From: a bacterium
GTDB lineage: Bacteria > Krumholzibacteriota > Krumholzibacteriia > LZORAL124-64-63
Direction of reading: 5' to 3'
Assembly: GCA_016712675.1 (NCBI GenBank)
Contig: JADJQR010000001.1
Coordinates: forward strand, 1,550,001-1,614,000
Length of the DNA stretch: 64,000 nucleotides
Shown: positions 15,010 to 24,066 of the stretch, one piece after another
Position numbering within the stretch: the stretch's first letter is position 1
How the letters are laid out: every line of letters starts with the position of its first letter
Translations under genes and position numbers: made by a program
The notes under the pieces: model-generated
What the model was told of the DNA's origin: nothing
The model's database searches: none
Seen by the model: the letters and a program-made list of their open reading frames with translations, nothing else

Positions 15010-18000
15010 GTGACGTGGTCCCGGAGCCGCGGGGTGGCGGTGGTCGGCGGGCTGGGGCTCGCCGCCGAGGGCGCATGGCTGCTGGTCATCGCGCGCGCCG
15101 CCTCGGCACCCTCAGCGGTCGTCATGGTGAGTTTCGCGATCGCTGCGGTGGCCGTGGCGGTGGCGGCGATCGCGCGCCGGCCTCGCGCCGGCCGGCGGCT
15201 CGCCGCCTGGGCCGAGGCGGCGTTGGCGCTCGGCCTGGTGGCAGGGGTGTTGGCGCTCGGACCAGCCGGGCAGCGGCGCAGCGGCGCCATGGGCCAGGCG
15301 GCGCCGATCGCGGCGGCCGCCGCGCGCTATGCGGAGTTGGTGGCCCGGTTGGAACGCGTTGCCGAAGACCTGGAACGGGAGGTGTCCCGAACCCTGCCGG
15401 CAAGCGGGGGTGCCCTCTTCCGGACGCTGGCGCCGTGGCCTGCCCGCTGGCAGCGCGAGGCCGGTCGGGATGCCTTGCCGCTGGCCGCCGGCGTCTGGGG
15501 AGACGGCCAGCGACTGGCCTGGACGGCGGGTCTGGCGCCTCTGCCGGCGCCGGTGCCCGGAGACGCGGACGCCGGCGCGACCCTCTTGGAGTACCGCGGG
15601 ACGTGGTACGTGCGCGCCCTCGATAAGATGCCCGACGGGCGGACGCTGGAACTGCAGATGACCGTGCCGGGCTCCGGCCGGCCCTGGGCCGGCGCGGTGG
15701 CCGAGATCGCTTCCGCGGCGGACCGGCAACGGGACGGGCCCGAAGCCGGCGGGCCTGCGGATGGGAGCACGCGTCTGGAGGTGCGCTTCCGGCCGGCGGG
15801 CGAGGCACCACGACCGGTGTCGTGGCCGCGGGCGCACCTGCTGGTGGCCGTGCTCTCGGGATGGGTTCTGGCCGCGGCGCTGGCAGCCTGGCGCCTCGGC
15901 GGCGGGACCGCCCTTTTGGCATCGCTCTGGATCGGGCGCGCCTTTCTTGCGGCCGCCGACCTGCGGCAGGCGGTGGTTGCCTCGTTCCCGGGCATCGCAT
16001 ACCCGACATCGCCTTCGTCCTGGGTTTCGCTGATCGACCCCGCGTATTTCGCCACGCCGGTGGCTGCAGGCTGGTTCGCCAGCACGGCCGATGCCGTGCT
16101 GACGGCGGTCCTGCTGGCCGTGACGGTTCGCAGATTGGGCGCAAGCCGGCCGGTGCCGACACGGCTGACGGAGGGCGCGGTCCCGTGGGTGCTGGCGGCG
16201 CTGGTCGGCGCGGCGGTCGGCTGTCTTCTGCCGGCGTGGCGATCGCTGGCCATGCTCGTGGCCGAGAACGCCAACGCGCGCCTGATCGGTCCGGGCGTCT
16301 CGCTATCGTTCCTGACATTCTGGGGCCTGCATGTCACGCTGCTGCTGGTCGCGCTGGCTGTGCTCGGCCTGCTGGCGGCGACCGTTGGCGTCGTGCGTCG
16401 AGCGGGCAGGCATCGGCACGCGGCGTCGATGGGCCTGGCGCTCTTCGCGCTGGTGTTGGTGTCCGGCGTGGGGTTGCGCCGGGGGCCGGTGGAGGTTGCG
16501 GCCGCCGCGGCACTACTGATGGTGGTCTGGGCGGGTGATGCGTTGGCTGAGCGGCGCCCGGGCGTGCGCCGCGCCGCCTGGCCGGTGCTGCTGCTGCTGG
16601 CGGTGCTGTGGAACTACGCTGCCCTGCGCGAGGTGCACGAACGCGCCGGTCGCTCGTGGGTGGACCAGCGACTGCGGACGTTGACAGAGGCGGACGCGGG
16701 CTGGATGCGCTACCTGGTCCAGACCGCCCTGGTCGAGATGCAACTGGCGGACCAGGCGGCCGACGGCACGCCGGCAGGCGGCCTGTGGCGCGACGAGGCG
16801 GCCTGGCGCCTGTACCGCGATTCGGCCCTCGCGGACCTCGGGTACCCGTGTCTGGTCGAGGTCCTGGACGCGGGCGAGCGCTCGCAGAGCCTGTTTGCGT
16901 CCGGTTTCCTGCGCGATTTCCGCTACGAGACACTGGGCCGCACCGAGTGGGTGACGGCCGACGGCGACCCCGCTGGTTCCGAGGACGTGATCGCCTTTCA
17001 GTCCGAGCTGCGGCTCTACGGCGGTGGCCAGGAAGAGGTGCTGGTCGCCGAAGCCCCGCGCCGCATGGGGCGCGGCTGGCTGCGGCTGGAAGCGCCGCTG
17101 CGCTCCTGGCGGATCAGCACGCTGACCGTGACCGGGAGCTCGTCCACCGCGCCCGCCGACAACCGCTATCGGCCGCGGCTCGAGGTCGACCGTCCGGTGC
17201 TCACGCTGCTTGCCGACGACAACGGCTGGCTCGGATCCGGCCCCGAGGGTTTCCCTGGCGCGGAGAACGACGACCTGGTCGCCCAGTTGCGAAGTGGCCG
17301 GCGCGCGTGGGCGGAACTGAAGGTCGGCGGCACGCGGTGGCTGTGCCGCTGGATGCCGCTCGGTCAGTCAGCGGCCCGCACACCCGGCGAGGGATTCCTG
17401 GTCGGGATCCGCAGGGCCACGGCGGCCGAGGTGCTGCTGGACGTGTCCCGGTTGCTCCTGGCCGATGCGCTGCTCCTGACGGCGCTCGCTGCTTTGGCGC
17501 GGGCCACGGCCAGGCGACGGAGTCCCTGGGCACCGTCCGGCTTCCAGGAGAAGTTCCTGGCCGGCTACCTCGTCCTGGGACTGCTGCTACTGCTGGTGGT
17601 CGGCCTGTCGGTCGACCGAGTCGGCTACGGCCGCGTACGCGAAGAGGCCCGCCAGCAGGCGCGCGAGGGGCTGGCCATGGCCTTGCAGCAGCTGGGCGGC
17701 GTCTTGGCGGACGAAGCCCGCGCACTGGTCGGCAGCGGGCGACTCGATGCCGCCCTGGCCGGCGAAGCGATCGCCGCCGACCCCGCATTGCGGAGCGTCG
17801 TGCTGCTGAGGGACGATGGCACCATCCTGTTCGATGGTTCCGAGAAGCCCCTGCGGGACGGCGAAGCAGCGGCGCTGCTGGACGCCGTGCGCGCGGCCCC
17901 GGTCGTGCTTGCGGTGGAAGGACCTGGTCTGCAAGCCATGGTTGCCGTCCCCGTGGCGCTCGGCGATGGCGAGGCGACCGGCGCCGCTTACAGTCCGGCC

Positions 18001-19662
18001 GGAGCGTTCGGTCACGGCGGAATCATCAACGATGGCGTCCTTCTGTACCGTCAGCGTCTGGATGGGGCCCTCGTGTCGGGATTGGCCGGGATCCTGCGCG
18101 GTGAGGTCATGATCAGCGTCGACGGGGCACCGGTGCTCGCCAGCCACCCGGAGGGTCTGTTCGACGGCCAGCGGCCGCCGCTGCTCGAGCCCGGGCTGAT
18201 GGCCACGCTGTTCGACCACCCCCTGGGCGCGGGGCTGGCTTCGCCGCCCGGCCGCCCGTTCGCGTGCGACGCGGCCCAGCCGCTGCCGGCGTTCACCCGC
18301 CAGCCCGACGGTCGGCTGGAACGGCGCCTGGCCCCCGCCGCGCTCGGCGTCTCGTTTCCCGGCCGCGAGCGCGAGTTCGCGGCGCAGCAGCGCGCCAATA
18401 TCCTGTTCCTGGCCGGACTGGCGAACCTGATCCTCCTGACCGCCCTGTTGCTGGCGCTGCTGATGTCGTGGAGCCTGTTCCGCCCATTGCGGGTGCTGAT
18501 GGGGGCAACCCAGTCGTTGGCCCGGGGCGATTTCTCGGCTCCGCTGCCGCCAGCCGGTCATGACGAGGTGGGCAGCCTGGCCGGGGCGTTCGGCGCGATG
18601 CGCGCGCAGCTGGCGGTGGCGCAGGCGGACCTCGCCGCGCGCGAGCGCTTCCTGGCCACCGTGCTCGAACGCGTGACGGTCGGCGTCGCGGTCATGGCGC
18701 CGAGCGGTGCACTGGTCGTGGCCAACCCGGCCGGGCGGGCGATCCTCGCGCGCTTCTGGCCCGCCCTGCCGCTGGACACGGCGGCGCGTCGGCTGCGCGA
18801 CGGTCTGGAAGCGGCCGCGGCTGGCGGGGTCGCGGCGGCGGAACTGGCGGGTGATGGTGGTCGCCTGACCCTGCGCGGGGCCATGGCGCCGCTGGAGGAG
18901 GCGGCGCCCGCCGGGGACCGCATGCTCGTTTTCGAGGACATCAGCGAGTTCCTGGCCACGAAGAAGCTTGCGCTCAACGCGGAACTGGCCCGCCAGATCG
19001 CGCACGAGATCAAGAATCCGCTGACACCGATCCAGCTCTCGGTGCAACTGCTGGGGCAGGCCTGGCAGGACCAGCACCCGCAGTTGGAACGGATCGTCCC
19101 CGAGACAGTTACCCGCGTTCTGGAGCAGGTCGACCTGCTGCGCCGCATCGCCTCGGAGTTCAGCCTGCTCGGGCGTCCGGATGACTTGCCCCTGACGCCG
19201 GTCGACCTACCGCGCCTGGTCGAGCGCATCGCGGCGGCCTATGCCCCCGGCGGCGTTCAGGTCGCCGCCGGATTGCGCGTGGTGACGGCGCCGGCGCCGG
19301 GCCTGCCCGCGGTTCTGGCGCATGAGGAATCGCTGCTGAAGATCCTGGGCAACCTCGCCCAGAACTCGTTGGACGCCGCGCCGCCGGGCACCGGGGCACG
19401 GGTCGAGGTGACGTGGGACTGCGTGGACGGCCGCGTGCGGCTGTCCTGGCGCGACAACGGGACCGGGATTCCGGCGGACGTGGCTGCCCGCCTGTTCGAG
19501 CCTTATTTTTCCACGAAGAGCCGGGGCACGGGACTGGGACTGGCGATCTGCCGCAGCTTGGCCGAGCGCATGGGAGGCAGCCTGTCACTGGCGAACCGGG
19601 ACGACGGACCGGGCGCCGTGGCGATCCTGGCCCTGGCGGCGGCAGAAGTGATGGGAGCCTGA
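15010..19662 (+). CDS. Giant NtrY-like membrane sensor histidine kinase
   Basis: Protein of 1550 residues, starting at GTG 15010 behind AGGAGG. The N-terminus has transmembrane segments, then an external region, then a cluster of membrane helices at about residues 280-550, another external domain, helices near 815 and 855, and a second sensor region up to about 1130. A HAMP linker (MSWSLFRPLRVLMGATQSLARG) is followed by a PAS-like domain near 1210-1310. The dimerisation domain has phospho-acceptor His in ARQIAHEIKNPLTPIQL. The ATPase domain has an N-box (LKILGNLAQNSLDAA), G1 (WRDNGTGIP), F-box (LFEPYFSTK) and G2 (GTGLGLAICRSL). The catalytic core matches NtrY/AtoS-type kinases, but the input part is far larger than the usual 700 or so residues. 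No response regulator gene is adjacent, so its partner must lie elsewhere. Confidence 0.85.
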   Translation: MTWSRSRGVAVVGGLGLAAEGAWLLVIARAASAPSAVVMVSFAIAAVAVAVAAIARRPRAGRRLAAWAEAALALGLVAGVLALGPAGQRRSGAMGQAAPIAAAAARYAELVARLERVAEDLEREVSRTLPASGGALFRTLAPWPARWQREAGRDALPLAAGVWGDGQRLAWTAGLAPLPAPVPGDADAGATLLEYRGTWYVRALDKMPDGRTLELQMTVPGSGRPWAGAVAEIASAADRQRDGPEAGGPADGSTRLEVRFRPAGEAPRPVSWPRAHLLVAVLSGWVLAAALAAWRLGGGTALLASLWIGRAFLAAADLRQAVVASFPGIAYPTSPSSWVSLIDPAYFATPVAAGWFASTADAVLTAVLLAVTVRRLGASRPVPTRLTEGAVPWVLAALVGAAVGCLLPAWRSLAMLVAENANARLIGPGVSLSFLTFWGLHVTLLLVALAVLGLLAATVGVVRRAGRHRHAASMGLALFALVLVSGVGLRRGPVEVAAAAALLMVVWAGDALAERRPGVRRAAWPVLLLLAVLWNYAALREVHERAGRSWVDQRLRTLTEADAGWMRYLVQTALVEMQLADQAADGTPAGGLWRDEAAWRLYRDSALADLGYPCLVEVLDAGERSQSLFASGFLRDFRYETLGRTEWVTADGDPAGSEDVIAFQSELRLYGGGQEEVLVAEAPRRMGRGWLRLEAPLRSWRISTLTVTGSSSTAPADNRYRPRLEVDRPVLTLLADDNGWLGSGPEGFPGAENDDLVAQLRSGRRAWAELKVGGTRWLCRWMPLGQSAARTPGEGFLVGIRRATAAEVLLDVSRLLLADALLLTALAALARATARRRSPWAPSGFQEKFLAGYLVLGLLLLLVVGLSVDRVGYGRVREEARQQAREGLAMALQQLGGVLADEARALVGSGRLDAALAGEAIAADPALRSVVLLRDDGTILFDGSEKPLRDGEAAALLDAVRAAPVVLAVEGPGLQAMVAVPVALGDGEATGAAYSPAGAFGHGGIINDGVLLYRQRLDGALVSGLAGILRGEVMISVDGAPVLASHPEGLFDGQRPPLLEPGLMATLFDHPLGAGLASPPGRPFACDAAQPLPAFTRQPDGRLERRLAPAALGVSFPGREREFAAQQRANILFLAGLANLILLTALLLALLMSWSLFRPLRVLMGATQSLARGDFSAPLPPAGHDEVGSLAGAFGAMRAQLAVAQADLAARERFLATVLERVTVGVAVMAPSGALVVANPAGRAILARFWPALPLDTAARRLRDGLEAAAAGGVAAAELAGDGGRLTLRGAMAPLEEAAPAGDRMLVFEDISEFLATKKLALNAELARQIAHEIKNPLTPIQLSVQLLGQAWQDQHPQLERIVPETVTRVLEQVDLLRRIASEFSLLGRPDDLPLTPVDLPRLVERIAAAYAPGGVQVAAGLRVVTAPAPGLPAVLAHEESLLKILGNLAQNSLDAAPPGTGARVEVTWDCVDGRVRLSWRDNGTGIPADVAARLFEPYFSTKSRGTGLGLAICRSLAERMGGSLSLANRDDGPGAVAILALAAAEVMGA

Positions 19663-19664
19663 GC

Positions 19665-20366
19665 ATGGCGTGTGTGCGCCGGACAGCCGGGGACTTCGCA
19701 TTGGCGGCGCTGACGGTGCTGGCGGTGCTGCTTGCCGGTGCGGAGGTCCGTGGTGCGTCCACAGAGGGGCCGGGCCTGCTTCAGGTCGCCCGGCTGCAGT
19801 ACGGCGGGGGCGGCGACTGGTACTGTAACCCGACGAGCCTGCCCAACTGGCTGCAGCAATTCGCCGCGCGCACGGGCATCCCCACGGCCAGGCGCGAGGC
19901 AATCGTCACGCTCGACAGCGAGGACCTGCACCGCTATCCGCTGTTGTACCTGTCGGGGCACGGACGCATCGCGCTCGAGCCCGGTGAAGTGGTGGCGCTG
20001 CGCCGCTACCTGGATGCCGGCGGGTTCCTGTGGGCGGATGACAACTACGGGCTGGACGCTTCGTTCCGCATGGTGCTGGAGGAGCTGTTCCCCGACCAGC
20101 CGCTGGTGCCCCTGGGCAGCGGGCACCCGCTCTATCGCTGCTACTACGAACTGCCGGGGCTGCCGAAGATCCATGAGCACGACGGAGACCCGGCGCAGGG
20201 TTACGGCATCCTGCGCGACGGTCGCCTGGTGGTGTACTACACATGGTCGGCGGACATCGGTGACGGCCTCGAGGACCCTGAGGTGCATGGCGACCCTGCA
20301 GAGGCGCGCGAGGCGGCTGTGCGCATGGCGGTCAACGTCCTGACCTATGCGCTGACGCAACCCTGA
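19665..20366 (+). CDS. DUF4159 family secreted protein
   Basis: Protein of 233 residues from ATG 19665, two bases after the kinase stop. The signal peptide core is FALAALTVLAVLLAGAEV. Family hallmarks are visible: VARLQYGGGGDWYCNP, LPNWLQQF, YPLLYLSGHG, LRRYLDAGGFLWADDN, and a late HPLYRCYYELPG. DUF4159 proteins have a flavodoxin/amidotransferase-like fold and occur beside MoxR-type and DUF4175-type genes in many FCB bacteria. No biochemical role is established. It forms one transcript with the kinase before it and the large coiled-coil protein after it. Confidence 0.85.
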   Translation: MACVRRTAGDFALAALTVLAVLLAGAEVRGASTEGPGLLQVARLQYGGGGDWYCNPTSLPNWLQQFAARTGIPTARREAIVTLDSEDLHRYPLLYLSGHGRIALEPGEVVALRRYLDAGGFLWADDNYGLDASFRMVLEELFPDQPLVPLGSGHPLYRCYYELPGLPKIHEHDGDPAQGYGILRDGRLVVYYTWSADIGDGLEDPEVHGDPAEAREAAVRMAVNVLTYALTQP

Positions 20367-20379
20367 ACGGCGGGATCGG

Positions 20380-23300
20380 ATGCACGGCGGGAATGCCATC
20401 GCCCTATTGGAACGCCTGCGGAAATCCGCGCGCCGCCGTGCGGTGCTCGGCGGGCTGCTGGCGTGGGCCGTGGCGGCGGTCCCCTGGACGGCGTTCGCGA
20501 TCCGGTTGGCCGGGAACGAAGGGCTGCGCGGCGGACCGTTGGCGGCGATCCTCAGCGGCATCTGGCTGGTCGGCCTGACCGTGACGGGCCAGCGCTGGGT
20601 GTGGCGTCCGTGGCACCGTCACGGATCTCGCCTCGTGTTCGCGCGCGAAGTCGACGCAAGCCGCGGCTTCGGGAACCTCGTCGTGGCCGCCGAGGAGGCG
20701 GCGCGACGGCCGGACCGCTGGCCTGCCACCGACCCGGTTGCCCGCGAACTCGCCCAGCGTCTGGACGTTGCCGCGGGCGCGGCGCTGGCCGGCGCCACGC
20801 CCCGCGAACTGGTGCCGCTGCGCCGGTTGAGGGCCGGCCTGGCCACGCTCGCGATCGGGAGTGCGGCGGCCGCCGTGCTGCTGGCCGGCAACCCTGCCGC
20901 CGCCGCGCGCGGCTTGTCCCGTCTGCTGGCACCGCTGAGCACCGATGTGGTGCCGGCCGCCGCGCTGGTGGCCGAGACCGGCACCGCTTGGGTCGTGGCC
21001 GGCGGTACTGTCGCGCTCGGCGCGTTGGACCATGCCCTGCTGCCCGAAGCGACCTTCGCCGAGATCCGCTTCGGCGATGCGGCGTGGACGCGGCTGCCGG
21101 CCGCCTCGACACCACTGGCTGGAACGGCCGCCGAAGGGGCACCAGCGACCGGTCCCCGGCGCCGCTGGCGCGCCGCCGTGGAGGACGTGCGGGAGGACTT
21201 CGCCTGGCGCTTTCGCCGCGGTGCCGTTGTCACGGGCATCGGGCGTGTCGAGGTGCGCCAACCGCCCCTGCTGACGCGTCTGTCGGCGGTCGTGCAGCCG
21301 CCGCGTTACACGGGCCTGCCCGAACAGGAGGTCGTGCGGCTGCCGTCCCTCATCGAGGTGCCGGTCGGCAGCCGGGTCCGCCTGCGCGGCACCGCGAGCC
21401 GGGATCTGGCCGCAGGCTGGCTTGAACGCGCGAACCGGGACAGCCTGCCCCTGTCGGTGTCCGGGCGTGACGTCGAAGCGGCGATGGCGGTCGATCGCGA
21501 CGGCTCCTTCGCGGTGCATCTGCGCGATCGTGACGGACTCGCCTCGCGAGATCCGCTGACCTACCGGTTGGCGGTGCTGGAAGACCAGTCGCCCTTCGTG
21601 GCGCTCGTGCGCCCGGGCGACGACGGGCTCCTGCCTCTGGATGGTCGGGTGAGCCTGCTGGTCGAAGCGAACGACGACTACGGGCTCCGTGACGTGCGGC
21701 TGGCTGTGGTCGTCGGGGCCGACGGACCCGACGGCGGCGGTGGGGTCGGAATCAGCGTGGGTCCACGCGCGCCGGAAGGCTGGCTCGCGCTGGTCACCAC
21801 GGCCGGCGTGCTGCGCGTGCGGGCGCGCGCGGTCGACGGCCACGCGCCGGTCCTGCGAGCGTCACTTGAGCTCGAGGTGGAGGCCGGCGGCTTGGACCTG
21901 CTGCCCGGCGACGGTCTGGGGCTGGTGTTGGAGGCTCGGGACAACCGCGAGCCGGGCGCCGGCCAGGTGACGCGTTCGGCCGTGCTTCGCCTGGTGCTGC
22001 CATCGGCCGCCGACGTCCTGGCGGACCAGGCGGAGGCGGCCCAGAACAGTCGCGGCGAACTGGCCGAGGCCCGCCAGCGCGGGCGTCGGCTGGAGGCCGA
22101 CCTCGACCGGCTGGCGCGCGAGCTCCTTAAGAACCCGGTGCCCGACTGGGCGCGCCGTCAGGAACTCGAGGCGGCCGTCGAACGCCAGCGGGAGCTGCAG
22201 AGTGAATTGGCGCGCGTCGCGGCCGAGTTGCAGGCGCAGGTGGAGCGGCTGGCCAGTGGGCAGCTGACCTCCGAGCGGCAGCTCGAACGGGCGTCGGAAC
22301 TGGCCGAGCTGCTCGCGCAGCCACAGGGCCAGGAACTGGCGGACCTTCTGGAGAAGCTCACGCAGGAAGGGTCGGCCGTGCGTCCGGAAGAGGTCGGCCA
22401 GGCGCTCGAGCAGGTCGCGCAGGCGCAGAAGGACCTGGCGCGGCGTCTGGACGCCGCGCTTTCGCTCACGCAGCGCATGGCCGATGAACAACGTCTGGAG
22501 GGCCTGTCGGCGCTGCTGGAGGACATGATGCGGCGCCAGCAGGAACTGGCCGATCTGAGCGAGCGACTTAGCGAGCAGGGAGCGCCGGCGGCCGAGCCGG
22601 GCGATCGCGACGCGCAACCGCAAGGCGCCGAACTGGCCCGGCGACAGGAAGCCCTGGCCGCCGAGCTCGAACAGCTGCAGGCCAAGCTGGAGGAGGCCCT
22701 GGCCGCCATGGAGCAGGCGCGCGCCGAGGAGGCCGGTCGGGGCCAGGCACGCAAGGACGACGCCGGCCAGGAGGACGCGGACGGAAGCCAGGAAGGACAG
22801 GAAGGACAGGAAGGACAGAACGGCCAGGACCAGAAGGACCAGGACCAGACCGACACTTCGAACGCCGAGCGGAACAACCCCGACACCCGGCGCCAGGCGG
22901 AGAAGGCCCTGCGCGACGCGCTCGAGAAATTGAAGCAGCAGCAGTCCTCCGGCAGCATGGGCAAGGCCTCCCAGATGCTGCAGCAGATGGATCCGCAGGA
23001 GGCGGCCCGCATGCAGCAGCAGGCGCTGCGCGACCTGGGTTCGCTCTACAGCGTACTTCTGGCCTCGCAGCAGGCGATGCAGTCGGCGCTGAAGATGGAA
23101 CAGGTGTCGTCGTTGCGCGGGCTGGCGGCCGACCTGCTGGCGCTGTCGCGGCGCCAGGAGGATCTCGGCGCGCGCATCCCGCCGCAGCTGCAGGACGTGC
23201 GCAACCTCGAGCTGACCAGACAGCAGCATCGGCTGCAGAAGGCGACCCTTGGCACCCGCGACCGGCTGGCGGGGCTGCTGGAAGAGGCGCCCAACCGCAT

Positions 23301-24066
23301 CCTCAAGCTGCTGGAGAAGATCGACGCGCTGGTCGAGTCGATGGGCGGCTCGGTGCGTGCGCTCGAGGAAGGCCGCGCCGCGGCGGCGCGCGAACAGGCG
23401 GGGCGCAGTCTGGCCGAGGCGAACCGCATCGTGATCGGTCTGCTGACCGAGGCCCAGATGGCCGGTGGTGGCGGCGGTGGCGGTGGGCAGCAGCAATCGG
23501 CGAGCGAGCAGTTGCAGGAACTGGCCCGCCGCCAGGCCGAACTCAACGGGGCCACCGAGGAGCTGAGGCGCATGCTGGCCGACCGCGGCATCAGTCAGGA
23601 GGCGCGTTCGCGCATGCAGCGGCTCGGCCAGGACCAGGCGCAACTGGGGCGCGATTTGGGGCGCGTGGCCGAACAGGAGCGCGAGCGGCCCGCCGCCGAG
23701 GGCAAGCGGCTGCTCGGCGACATGGCGGAACTGGGACGACAGATGGAGCGGCTCGGTGGTGACCTCGGCGACGGCCAGGTGGATCAAGGCGCCCTCCAGC
23801 GCCAGGACCGGTTCCTGGGACGGCTGCTCGACGCCAGGAACGCCCTGCGCCAACGCGACTACAGCACGCGTCGCGAGAGCCGCGCCGCCTCGCGCCTGTT
23901 CGACACGCAGGACGGCGGTGGGCGCATGGACGAGCTCGGGGTAGGGACGGCCGAACTGCCGCGCTTCCAGCGCCTGGAGGACGTGCCGCTCGAGTACCGC
24001 GATCTGGTACGGCGCTACTTCGCGGCCATCGACTCGCTCCAGCGGCGGCCGGAGGTGCTGCCGTGA
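20380..24066 (+). CDS. Large membrane-anchored coiled-coil protein, DUF4175-like
   Basis: Protein of 1228 residues. Two N-terminal membrane helices (about 20-45 and 50-70) and a third near 150-175 precede a beta-rich middle part with Ig-like strands, including TRLSAVVQPPRYTGLPEQEV. From about residue 545 the chain is almost entirely Gln/Glu/Arg/Leu-rich coiled coil. It includes a low-complexity Gly-Gln-Glu run (repeated EGQEGQ) and a poly-Gly stretch near 1030. The arrangement of membrane anchor, Ig-like region and long helical tail is that of DUF4175-type proteins (TIGR02302-like). These are found with DUF4159 genes and are thought to act at the cell envelope. The ATG is 13 bases after the DUF4159 stop, and its stop overlaps the next start. 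Function unknown. Confidence 0.75.
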   Translation: MHGGNAIALLERLRKSARRRAVLGGLLAWAVAAVPWTAFAIRLAGNEGLRGGPLAAILSGIWLVGLTVTGQRWVWRPWHRHGSRLVFAREVDASRGFGNLVVAAEEAARRPDRWPATDPVARELAQRLDVAAGAALAGATPRELVPLRRLRAGLATLAIGSAAAAVLLAGNPAAAARGLSRLLAPLSTDVVPAAALVAETGTAWVVAGGTVALGALDHALLPEATFAEIRFGDAAWTRLPAASTPLAGTAAEGAPATGPRRRWRAAVEDVREDFAWRFRRGAVVTGIGRVEVRQPPLLTRLSAVVQPPRYTGLPEQEVVRLPSLIEVPVGSRVRLRGTASRDLAAGWLERANRDSLPLSVSGRDVEAAMAVDRDGSFAVHLRDRDGLASRDPLTYRLAVLEDQSPFVALVRPGDDGLLPLDGRVSLLVEANDDYGLRDVRLAVVVGADGPDGGGGVGISVGPRAPEGWLALVTTAGVLRVRARAVDGHAPVLRASLELEVEAGGLDLLPGDGLGLVLEARDNREPGAGQVTRSAVLRLVLPSAADVLADQAEAAQNSRGELAEARQRGRRLEADLDRLARELLKNPVPDWARRQELEAAVERQRELQSELARVAAELQAQVERLASGQLTSERQLERASELAELLAQPQGQELADLLEKLTQEGSAVRPEEVGQALEQVAQAQKDLARRLDAALSLTQRMADEQRLEGLSALLEDMMRRQQELADLSERLSEQGAPAAEPGDRDAQPQGAELARRQEALAAELEQLQAKLEEALAAMEQARAEEAGRGQARKDDAGQEDADGSQEGQEGQEGQNGQDQKDQDQTDTSNAERNNPDTRRQAEKALRDALEKLKQQQSSGSMGKASQMLQQMDPQEAARMQQQALRDLGSLYSVLLASQQAMQSALKMEQVSSLRGLAADLLALSRRQEDLGARIPPQLQDVRNLELTRQQHRLQKATLGTRDRLAGLLEEAPNRILKLLEKIDALVESMGGSVRALEEGRAAAAREQAGRSLAEANRIVIGLLTEAQMAGGGGGGGGQQQSASEQLQELARRQAELNGATEELRRMLADRGISQEARSRMQRLGQDQAQLGRDLGRVAEQERERPAAEGKRLLGDMAELGRQMERLGGDLGDGQVDQGALQRQDRFLGRLLDARNALRQRDYSTRRESRAASRLFDTQDGGGRMDELGVGTAELPRFQRLEDVPLEYRDLVRRYFAAIDSLQRRPEVLP

